Assembly: GCF_031202265.1 (NCBI RefSeq)
Contig: NZ_CP100604.1
Location: 7,856,501 to 7,920,500 of the forward strand
Length of the DNA stretch: 64,000 bases
Direction of reading: 5' to 3'
DNA from: Bradyrhizobium sp. Ash2021
GTDB taxonomy: Bacteria > Pseudomonadota > Alphaproteobacteria > Rhizobiales > Xanthobacteraceae
Numbering within the stretch: the first letter of the stretch is position 1; the number at the start of each line of letters is the position of its first letter. The notes under the pieces are model-generated. The model was not told the DNA's origin. It saw only the letters and a program-made list of their open reading frames with translations, and ran no database searches. The position numbers and the translations under genes were made by a program. This document shows positions 57,390 to 64,000 of this stretch, piece by piece.

Positions 57390-59522
57390 ATGGTCGATGT
57401 CACCGCTGGTCAGGGCGCAGCCGCCAGCAACAAGTTTCCCAGTTTAAGTGAAATCGGCGACATCCTGCGGCGCGGCGATCTGGCGCTGGCGTTCGGCGTT
57501 CTCACCATCCTGGTGGTGCTGATCCTGCCGCTGCCCTCGATCGTGCTCGACCTGTTTCTGGCGATCTCGATCACGGTGTCGATCCTGATCCTGATGACGT
57601 CGCTGTTCATCCAGGCGCCGCTGGAATTCTCCTCGTTCCCGACCATCCTGCTGATCTCGACCATGCTGCGGCTGTCGCTCAACATGGCCTCGACGCGGCT
57701 GATCCTGGCGCACGGCCATGAAGGGACGGCGGCGGCCGGCCACGTCATCGAGGCGTTCGGCAATTTCGTAATGAGCGGTAATTTCGTGATCGGAATTATC
57801 GTGTTTGCGATCCTGGTGATCGTGAACTTCGTCGTCATCACCAAGGGTTCGGGCCGCATCGCCGAAGTAGCAGCGCGCTTTCAACTGGACTCGATGCCCG
57901 GCAAGCAGATGGCGATCGACGCCGACCTGTCCGCCGGCCTGATCGACGAGAAGGTCGCAAAAGAGCGCCGCAAGGCGCTGGAGGACGAAAGCGGCTTCTT
58001 CGGCGCCATGGACGGCGCCTCGAAATTCGTCCGCGGCGACGCGGTCGCCGGCCTCCTGATCGTTTTCATCAACGTGATCGGCGGCATCATCATCGGCGTC
58101 GCCCAGCAGGGCCTCTCGTTCGGCGAAGCCGCCAAGACCTACACCGTGCTGACCGTCGGCGACGGCCTGGTCACGCAGGTGCCGGCGCTGATCGTCTCCA
58201 CCGCGGCGGGCTTGCTGGTCTCCAAGGCCGGCATCAGCGGCGCCGCCGACAAGGCGCTGATCCGGCAGCTCTCGGGCTATCCGCAGGCGCTCGGCATGTC
58301 GGCCGGCGTGATGCTGGTGCTGGCGCTGCTGCCGGGCATTCCGATGCTCCCCTTCCTGGCGCTCGGCGGCGGCGCGGCTGCGCTGGCCTGGAAGGCGCGC
58401 AACCACAACCGCTCCACCCGGGCTGCGGCGGCGGCCGAGGCGAATGCGCCGGCGGCAGCGGCGGCAGCGGCCAGTGCCGCGGCGGAAGAGCCGATCTCGA
58501 ACTCGCTCAAGATCGACGATCTCAAGATCGAACTCGGCTATGCGCTGCTGCCGCTGGTCAACGGCCCCGACGGCACCGATCGGCTGACCGAGCAGATCAA
58601 GGCGCTGCGCCGTTCGCTCGCGGTCGAAATGGGGTTTGTGATGCCGGCGGTGCGCATCCTCGACAATGTGCAGCTCGAGGCCAATACCTACATCATCAAG
58701 ATCAAGGAAGTGGACGCAGGCTCCGGCAAGATCTGGCCGAACCAGTTCATGGTCATGGATCCCGCCGGCAACCAGGTCGGCATGCCCGGCATCCACACCA
58801 TCGAGCCGACCTTTGGTCTGCCCGCCACCTGGGTCGATGCCAGCCTGAAGGAGGAAGCCTCGCTGAAGGGGTATACGGTGGTCGACGCCGCCACCGTGCT
58901 GTCGACCCATCTGACCGAGTTGCTCAAGAACAACATGAGCGACTTGCTGTCCTACGGCGAGGTGCAGAAGCTGTTGAAGGACCTGCCGAAGGAACAGGGC
59001 GAACTGGTCAAGGATATCGTGCCGAGCCAGGTCACGATATCGGGCATCCAGCGCGTGCTGCAATTGCTGCTGGCCGAACGCATCTCGATCCGCGACCTCT
59101 CCACCATCCTCGAAGGCATTGCCGATGCGCTGGCGTTCTCGCGCAGTCCCGCCACCATGGTCGAGCACGTCCGCGCCCGGCTGGCGCGGCAGATCTGCGC
59201 GCAAAACACCTCCCACAACGGCTATCTGCCGCTGATCGCGCTGTCGGCCAAATGGGAGCAGGCCTTTGCCGAGTCGCTGGTCGGCACCGGCGACGATCGC
59301 AGCCTCGCGATGCAGCCGTCAAAGCTGTCGGAGTTCATGACCGCGGTGCGGAACGCCTTTGAGCAGGCCGCCCGCGAGGGCGAGGCGCCGGTGCTGGTGA
59401 CCTCGGCTTCGATCCGCCCGTTCGTGCGGTCGCTGGTCGAGCGCTTCCGCTCGCAGACGACCGTGCTGTCGCAGGCGGAAATCCACCCGCGGGCGCGGCT
59501 GAAAACGGTCGGCAGTGTCTAG
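57390..59522 (+). CDS. flhA: flagellar biosynthesis protein FlhA
   Basis: 710-aa core component of the flagellar type III export gate. The N-terminal half has eight hydrophobic helices, starting DLALAFGVLTILVVLILPLP, with the FHIPEP-family signature in TRLILAHGHEG and the cytoplasmic loop GRIAEVAARFQLDSMPGKQM; the C-terminal domain (about 370-710) forms the export-substrate platform. The frame is open from 57243, but ATG 57390 has GGGGGAAG upstream and gives the normal length. It stands apart from other flagellar genes in this window. Confidence 0.95.
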   Translation: MVDVTAGQGAAASNKFPSLSEIGDILRRGDLALAFGVLTILVVLILPLPSIVLDLFLAISITVSILILMTSLFIQAPLEFSSFPTILLISTMLRLSLNMASTRLILAHGHEGTAAAGHVIEAFGNFVMSGNFVIGIIVFAILVIVNFVVITKGSGRIAEVAARFQLDSMPGKQMAIDADLSAGLIDEKVAKERRKALEDESGFFGAMDGASKFVRGDAVAGLLIVFINVIGGIIIGVAQQGLSFGEAAKTYTVLTVGDGLVTQVPALIVSTAAGLLVSKAGISGAADKALIRQLSGYPQALGMSAGVMLVLALLPGIPMLPFLALGGGAAALAWKARNHNRSTRAAAAAEANAPAAAAAAASAAAEEPISNSLKIDDLKIELGYALLPLVNGPDGTDRLTEQIKALRRSLAVEMGFVMPAVRILDNVQLEANTYIIKIKEVDAGSGKIWPNQFMVMDPAGNQVGMPGIHTIEPTFGLPATWVDASLKEEASLKGYTVVDAATVLSTHLTELLKNNMSDLLSYGEVQKLLKDLPKEQGELVKDIVPSQVTISGIQRVLQLLLAERISIRDLSTILEGIADALAFSRSPATMVEHVRARLARQICAQNTSHNGYLPLIALSAKWEQAFAESLVGTGDDRSLAMQPSKLSEFMTAVRNAFEQAAREGEAPVLVTSASIRPFVRSLVERFRSQTTVLSQAEIHPRARLKTVGSV

Positions 59523-59733
59523 GGCTGGCGGCAAATCAAGCGCCGGCGGCGAGACTTATTCGCCACAGGCAAATGGTTTGTCGGGGGAGCCAGTGGGGCG
59601 GGTGGTTTCGACCACTCGCCTTCGACGCATTTAACTAATTGAAATGATTATATAAAACTTGATATTCGCGTTGTGCGTGATTTCCTCAATCGCGCCCGTT
59701 CAAGTCTTTTCACCGCCTTGTGATCGCCTCTGT
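59523..59733. other. intergenic region after flhA
   Basis: AT-rich from about 59630 to 59680 (TTAACTAATTGAAATGATTA). No gene. With the promoter at 59734-59759 and the leader it makes a 314-base gap. Confidence 0.4.
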
Positions 59734-59759
59734 GGAACTAAAAGAGGAATCCCTACGTT
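59734..59759 (+). promoter_or_regulatory. sigma-EcfG-type promoter of the 67-aa gene
   Basis: GGAAC (59734-59738), 17-base spacer, CGTT (59756-59759): full match to the alphaproteobacterial general-stress promoter consensus, 77 bases upstream of the start codon. Confidence 0.75.
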
Positions 59760-59836
59760 CCTTGACGTGAGGTGTTGAACCTGCCTGCGAACGAGATCGA
59801 CGAAGACTCAACGCAGGAAGGCGGCAGGAGACTTCC

Positions 59837-60040
59837 ATGAACCATTCGTTCTACAGCGCGGACCGCATGACCCATCTCAAGATCGTGGTCGTTGCCCTCT
59901 TCGCGGGTATCCTGGTCGCTGGCGTCAGCATCTCGGCGCGCTACACCGGTTCGGACGAAGGCTATACCCAGACGGCGCGGGTGATGAAGGCCGGCAAGCC
60001 GGTCGCGGTCACCAGTTCGAACAATTCACTCGTACGCTAA
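59837..60040 (+). CDS. 67-aa stress-type small membrane-anchored protein
   Basis: One N-terminal hydrophobic helix (LKIVVVALFAGILVAGVSIS, residues 14-33) followed by a short polar tail (YTQTARVMKAGKPVAVTSSN). GGCAGGAG lies before ATG 59837; an internal ATG at codon 11 is an alternative. A sigma-EcfG-type promoter precedes it and a strong terminator follows at 60141, so it is a monocistronic stress gene. Function unknown. Confidence 0.7.
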   Translation: MNHSFYSADRMTHLKIVVVALFAGILVAGVSISARYTGSDEGYTQTARVMKAGKPVAVTSSNNSLVR

Positions 60041-60140
60041 GAGGACCTACGGAATTCACCAATTCACGCTGGCTCTTTAATAGCCCCCCAAAGTCGCCAA
60101 CGTGGATATATAAGACCCCAACTACCCCAAGTTGACTACC

Positions 60141-60174
60141 GAAAACGCCCGCTCCCCACGGGCGTTTTCTCTTT
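60141..60174. terminator. Rho-independent terminator
   Basis: GAAAACGCCCG-loop-CGGGCGTTTTC followed by TCTCTTT. It ends the 67-aa gene and, read on the other strand, the anti-sigma gene whose stop is at 60189. Confidence 0.85.
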
Positions 60175-60188
60175 GGGGGGTCAGGAAC

Positions 60189-61073
60189 TCAGCGCGCCGG
60201 CACGGTCTCGATCAGCTTGCCGGTATACACCGGCGCCGAGTGCGGCCTGCCATCGGGCGATCCGCCCTCCTGCTCGACCGTCACCGCATAGGTCGCGGTG
60301 TTGACGGTATTGGCATCGTAGGACGCCAGCACCGGCCGCGCGGTAAAATCGGCAGCCCCGATCACGCCGAGCGAACGCGGTTGCGGCAGCTTGTCGGAGA
60401 TCAGCCAGAGCTCAAAGCTCTTGCCGGGCTCGGCGGCGGCGCCGACCTTGCGCACGGTGAAATTCATGGTGGCGGCGTCGAGCGTCAGAATGAACGCGGG
60501 CGCCCCGCCGTTTGGCTGCAGCAGCGCGACATATTGCGCCGACGGCGGTGCCGGCGGAACCTGGGTCTTTACCTCGACCACCTGCGTGCGCGCTTTCGGG
60601 CGAAGGCCCTCGGGCAGCAGGTCCGGCTGGAAGACCTGCACCGCGAGCATCGCGATCAGCGCCGCCGCGATTGCGCTGGCAAAGGACGCGATATTGCGCC
60701 ACCGCCGCTCCCGGCTTGCCAACTGGATCACGTTCGAATTGTCCGCGACGGGAGCGGACTCGACGGCGGCGGCAGGCTGTTCGGCGACGACGGGTGCTGC
60801 CGGCGGCGGCGGCGCTTCCGGCAGCACCATCGGCGTCTGCGGCTCGGCGTGTCCAACGGTGGCGCGAATGTTCTCCCAGACGATCGGCCGCGGCTCGACC
60901 GATCCGACCATCTGGTTGAGCGCGCCGAGCCGGTGCTCCCACGCGCGGACGATGGCGGTGAATTCGGTGTCGACGGCCATCATGGTCTCGACCTGCGCGC
61001 GTTCGTCGGCATCGAGGGTGCCGAGGGCGTATTCCGCGGCGAGCGCGATATGATCTTCGCTATAGGCCATCAT
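60189..61073 (-). CDS. anti-sigma factor, RskA/anti-sigma-K type
   Basis: 294-aa single-pass membrane protein. The N-terminal cytoplasmic part starts YSEDHIALAAEYALGTLDAD, the ECF-binding region; a proline-rich linker (PEAPPPPAAPVVAEQP) follows; TM helix NIASFASAIAAALIAMLAVQ near 128-147; the periplasmic RskA-like domain has YVALLQPNGGAPAFIL and GKSFELWLISDKLPQPRSLG. It lies 17 bases after the sigma gene. It should hold the sigma factor inactive until regulated proteolysis or another signal. Confidence 0.9.
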   Translation of the reverse strand: MMAYSEDHIALAAEYALGTLDADERAQVETMMAVDTEFTAIVRAWEHRLGALNQMVGSVEPRPIVWENIRATVGHAEPQTPMVLPEAPPPPAAPVVAEQPAAAVESAPVADNSNVIQLASRERRWRNIASFASAIAAALIAMLAVQVFQPDLLPEGLRPKARTQVVEVKTQVPPAPPSAQYVALLQPNGGAPAFILTLDAATMNFTVRKVGAAAEPGKSFELWLISDKLPQPRSLGVIGAADFTARPVLASYDANTVNTATYAVTVEQEGGSPDGRPHSAPVYTGKLIETVPAR

Positions 61074-61090
61074 TCAGAGTCCAAGAACCT

Positions 61091-61636
61091 TCAAAGCCCG
61101 AGACACTCCCGGATATCCATCATGCTGCGGCGCAGCCAGGTCTTCACCGTATTCACGGGCGTCTCGAACTTCGCGGCCAGCTGCTCGCGGCTCCAGCCGT
61201 TGTAATAGGCCAGCAGCACCAGCTTCTGCCGATCCGGCTCCAGGCGGCCGACGCACTCCAGCAACCGCTTCAACTCTTCCGTCATCTCGCGGCGCGCCAA
61301 CGGATCCGGCGAATCGGCGGCCACTTCCATCGCCGTCGGCTCCTCCTCGATCGAGGTTTCACTGCGCTTGCGCACCACGTCGATGGCGCGGTTGCGCGCG
61401 ATCGACGCCATCCATGTAATCGGCGAAGCAAGCGCCGGATTGAACTGTCCGGCACTGTTCCAGATCTTGACGTAAGTCTCCTGAATGACCTCCTCCGCTA
61501 GATCCTGTCGCCGCAAGATACGAAGCACCACGCCGAAGAGTTTCGCGCGCGTGGCGGCGTAAAGCCGCTCAAAAGCGGCTTCATCCCCCTTGGCAACAGC
61601 GGCAATCAGCCAGACCAGCTCAGCTGGCGTCAGCAT
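61091..61636 (-). CDS. ECF RNA polymerase sigma factor (SigK-like)
   Basis: 181-aa ECF sigma factor. Region 2: FERLYAATRAKLFGVVLRIL, DLAEEVIQETYVKIWNSAGQ, and SPITWMASIARNRAIDVVRK; region 4: LVLLAYYNGWSREQLAAKFE then TPVNTVKTWLRRSM. Length and motif order are normal. Pair with the anti-sigma factor downstream. It is not the EcfG general-stress sigma (no PhyR/NepR genes here). Confidence 0.92.
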   Translation of the reverse strand: MLTPAELVWLIAAVAKGDEAAFERLYAATRAKLFGVVLRILRRQDLAEEVIQETYVKIWNSAGQFNPALASPITWMASIARNRAIDVVRKRSETSIEEEPTAMEVAADSPDPLARREMTEELKRLLECVGRLEPDRQKLVLLAYYNGWSREQLAAKFETPVNTVKTWLRRSMMDIRECLGL

Positions 61637-61756
61637 TCAGCGTCCCCCAATCGCGATCCCCCATCGCTTGTTACGCCGGGAGGTGTCGAGAATCCTTGGT
61701 AGCATACCCTGCTCCAAATCGGCCACCAACTCGCCGGACGGAGGGGCATTATCAAA

Positions 61757-61787
61757 CTAAAAACCCGGGCCTTGGGGCCCGGGCTTT
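61757..61787 (-). terminator. Rho-independent terminator after fliJ
   Basis: CCCGGGCC-TTGG-GGCCCGGG stem with a T-rich run on the minus strand (GGGTTTTTAG). It separates fliIJ from the sigma gene. Confidence 0.85.
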
Positions 61788-61817
61788 CGATTGAATATTC
61801 GGATTGGCGCGGAGGCG

Positions 61818-62237
61818 TCAGGCGATGGCGCCGATGCGGGCGCGCATCAGGCCGATACTGTCCATGTCGGCCTGCTCCCGGGCGTTTTCTTCGGCGCGCT
61901 CGCGCGCCTGATCACGCTCGTCCAGCAGTTCGACCTTCTTGAGCTCCTCGAAGGCTTCGCTCAGCAGGCTCTTGGCGTCTTCGAGCTGGATGCGCAGTTC
62001 GTCGGCGGAGCGGGTCAGATTCTCCCGCCGCTGGATCGCCGCCTTGGCATAGGTCGGGTAGGCGAAATGGGTGGGATCGTTGATCCCGGCCCGGTCCTGT
62101 TCGGTCTGGATTTCGCGCTCGAGGTCGACCGACATCCGCTGAAAGTCGGCAATCATGCCTTCGATCTGGGTGACCCTTCGGCGCTTTTCATCGACCTGAA
62201 ATTTCTTCAGGCGGATCAGCGTTTCACGTGACTTCAT
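61818..62237 (-). CDS. fliJ: flagellar export chaperone FliJ
   Basis: 139-aa, entirely coiled-coil protein (IRLKKFQVDEKRRRVTQIEG, ENLTRSADELRIQLEDAKSL) that works with the FliI ATPase, like the gamma subunit of F1. I start at ATG 62237 with GGGGAG upstream; the frame continues to 62279. It follows fliI by 109 bases and a terminator follows it. Confidence 0.88.
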   Translation of the reverse strand: MKSRETLIRLKKFQVDEKRRRVTQIEGMIADFQRMSVDLEREIQTEQDRAGINDPTHFAYPTYAKAAIQRRENLTRSADELRIQLEDAKSLLSEAFEELKKVELLDERDQARERAEENAREQADMDSIGLMRARIGAIA

Positions 62238-62346
62238 CGACTCATACTCCCCAGAAGTCCCATTTTGAACGCGGGACAAAGCCGGCTCCCCCCGAGGGCC
62301 CCGCCGGCATAGCTAATGGTGCGCCGGGGATGATGGCCTGACAAAG

Positions 62347-63672
62347 TTAGCGTTCCGTTTCCAAATTCGCGAGGATCTGCGCTAGTTGCTGGTAACCGGT
62401 GCCCAGGCTGGCGTTTTCCTCCTTGGCCTGGCGAAGGAACCCCTCCAGCGGCTCGTGCAGCCGGATCGCCTCGTCGACCTCGACGCTGGAACCTGCCCGA
62501 TAGGCCCCGAGCCGGATCAGTTCCTCCATATCGGCATAGGTCGCCATCACCTGCCGCGCCTTGGTGATGACGGGCAGATAGGCCGGGTCGGCCGATTTCG
62601 GCATGGTCCGGGAGACCGATTTGAGGACGTTGATTGCCGGAAACCGTCCGCGCTCGGCGATCGATCGCTGCATCATGACGTGGCCATCCAAGATGCCGCG
62701 CACCGCATCCGCAATCGGCTCATTGTGGTCGTCGCCATCGACCAGCACGGTAAAGATACCGGTGATAGTGCCGGCGCTGGTGCCCGGTCCGGCCCGCTCC
62801 AGAAGCTTCGGCAATTCGGTGAACACGGTCGGCGTGTAGCCCTTGGCGGTCGGCGGCTCGCCGGCCGACAACCCGATCTCGCGCTGCGCCATCGCAAACC
62901 GCGTCACCGAGTCCATCAGGCACAGCACGTCCTTGCCTTCGTCGCGAAAATATTCCGCGATTGCCAGGGTCAGATAAGCCGCCTGCCGCCGCATCAAGGC
63001 CGGCTCGTCTGATGTCGCGACCACCACCACCGAGCGCGCCAGGCCTTCATCGCCGAGGTCGTCCTGCAAAAATTCCTGCACCTCGCGGCCGCGTTCGCCG
63101 ATCAGGCCAATGACCGTAATGTCCGCATCGACGTTGCGCGCCAGCATCGACAGCAGCACCGATTTGCCGACACCGGAACCGGCGAAGATGCCGAGCCGCT
63201 GACCGCGGCAGCAAGTCAGGAAGGTATTCAGCGCCCGCACGCCAAGATCGAGCGGCGCGCCGACGCGCTGGCGCGAATGCGCCGGCGGCGGCGAGTTGCG
63301 ATAGGGCATCGGCGACGGGCCCTGCGCCAATGGCCCCTTGCCGTCGATCGGTTCACCCATGGCGTTGATGACGCGGCCGAGCCAGTACGGCGACGGCCGC
63401 ACTTGACTGGCGGCATTGGCGATCACCGCGCGGCAGCCGCGCCGGACACCTTCGAGGCCCGCGAACGGCATCACGACAGCATTGTTGCCACTAAAGCCGA
63501 TCACCTCGGCGGGGATGAAGCGGTTGCCGCCGGTGTCGATCACGATGCGCGCGCCGACCGACATCGCATGGATGGGTCCGGCGATCTCGACCATCAGCCC
63601 GCGCACGCCGACCACGCGGCCATATATATTGACGCCGTCGATGTCGCCGATCTGCTCCGCGAGCGCCTTCAT
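62347..63672 (-). CDS. fliI: flagellum-specific ATP synthase FliI
   Basis: 441-aa ATPase of the flagellar export apparatus. Walker A GSGVGKS with K170, Walker B in [20 protein letters not shown], and the conserved export-ATPase segment [15 protein letters not shown]-terminal barrel with [13 protein letters not shown]. Length normal. A CtrA-type box lies 40 bases upstream. fliJ follows. Confidence 0.96.
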   Translation of the reverse strand: MKALAEQIGDIDGVNIYGRVVGVRGLMVEIAGPIHAMSVGARIVIDTGGNRFIPAEVIGFSGNNAVVMPFAGLEGVRRGCRAVIANAASQVRPSPYWLGRVINAMGEPIDGKGPLAQGPSPMPYRNSPPPAHSRQRVGAPLDLGVRALNTFLTCCRGQRLGIFAGSGVGKSVLLSMLARNVDADITVIGLIGERGREVQEFLQDDLGDEGLARSVVVVATSDEPALMRRQAAYLTLAIAEYFRDEGKDVLCLMDSVTRFAMAQREIGLSAGEPPTAKGYTPTVFTELPKLLERAGPGTSAGTITGIFTVLVDGDDHNEPIADAVRGILDGHVMMQRSIAERGRFPAINVLKSVSRTMPKSADPAYLPVITKARQVMATYADMEELIRLGAYRAGSSVEVDEAIRLHEPLEGFLRQAKEENASLGTGYQQLAQILANLETER

Positions 63673-63711
63673 TGCGAAAACCTTAAGTTTCCGCTTTTTT
63701 GAACGGGGCGC

Positions 63712-63727
63712 TTAACCTCGTGTTTAC
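63712..63727. promoter_or_regulatory. CtrA-type box upstream of fliI
   Basis: TTAA-CCTCGTG-TTTAC, one mismatch to TTAA-N7-TTAAC, 40 bases upstream of the fliI start. Confidence 0.5.
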
Positions 63728-64000
63728 CCGCATCGTTAATCATTACGTCACTGTCTTTGGTGACTGAGAACGCTCGTCCATCAGAAGAAGGATGAGTCGG
63801 GGGAGTCGGTTAGGCCCGCCTCTTAAAGTGGAACCTGAACGAGAACGGATAAGAAAAGCTGCTTCGACGCAATATCTTATGGCGATTCGACAAAAATTGC
63901 ACGGTTAGAGCTTGCGAACAGGAATCAGTTTTTGTTAACCATATCCGGTCAGGATCCGAATCAGTTGTTCAAAGGCGTTTTGAGTGCCGCAAGTGCGGCC
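63728..64000. other. intergenic region at the right edge
   Basis: 273 bases with no supported gene. A TTAACCAT half-site at 63935-63942 hints at further CtrA-type control, perhaps of a gene starting beyond the window. Confidence 0.35.

Noticed and set aside
57444..59216. 590-codon minus-strand frame
   Set aside because: Antisense to flhA, with Arg/Gln/His/Asp-rich shadow composition.
1..64000. Search for tRNA, rRNA and riboswitch genes
   Set aside because: No cloverleaf, rRNA core or known riboswitch motif recognised by eye; a covariance-model scan would be needed to exclude them.

Overview
The window looks like the chromosome of a Bradyrhizobium-type alphaproteobacterium (Nitrobacteraceae). 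The support is high GC, alphaproteobacterial gene content (phasin, HWE histidine kinase, minCDE, FlhA/FliI/FliJ, ECF sigma with RskA-type anti-sigma), many short genes of the kind seen in Bradyrhizobium, and several palindromic intergenic repeat families that I associate with that genus. I saw no rRNA, tRNA, CRISPR array or prophage. The only recognisable transposase is an IS256-family element cut by the left edge.

Layout. 1-1.2 kb: IS256 end. 1.3-7.3 kb: PhyH-type dioxygenase, a DUF3024 protein, and a polar amino-acid/amine ABC transporter operon with an FAD amine oxidase, facing an XRE-cupin regulator. 7.3-12 kb: three-subunit PaoABC-like molybdenum oxidoreductase facing a TetR regulator. 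12.2-16.1 kb: D-amino acid dehydrogenase and an omega-aminotransferase facing a second XRE-cupin regulator. 16-22.6 kb: orphan HWE kinase and receiver protein, a run of small overlapping genes, a transglutaminase-like protein, and an MFS transporter. 23-30.8 kb: two tandem giant genes (1364 and 1224 aa) of unknown function, the most novel part of the window. 30.9-36.6 kb: orphan TAXI binding protein, small secreted proteins, a DUF1326/DUF2182 pair and a GYD protein. 36.7-38.8 kb: minCDE plus a fourth coupled small gene. 39-44.2 kb: BKACE enzyme, LTXXQ-type protein, MscS channel. 44.3-53 kb: small stress/zinc-ribbon proteins, PepSY protein, acyltransferase, Crp/Fnr regulator, phasin, PAS protein. 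53.5-55.8 kb: an RclR-like AraC regulator facing an AhpD-like protein and an RclC-like membrane protein. 56-57.4 kb: repeat-rich non-coding block. 57.4-63.7 kb: flhA, a small stress gene, ECF sigma/anti-sigma pair, fliJ and fliI.

Regulatory signals tie separate genes together. CtrA-type boxes (TTAA-N7-TTAAC) precede minC (perfect match), flhA and fliI (one mismatch each), and a 42-aa gene that is easily overlooked. General-stress sigma-EcfG-type promoters (GGAAC-N16/17-CGTT) precede the PepSY gene and the 67-aa gene after flhA. Clear inverted-repeat operator candidates lie in three divergent regulator/target regions.
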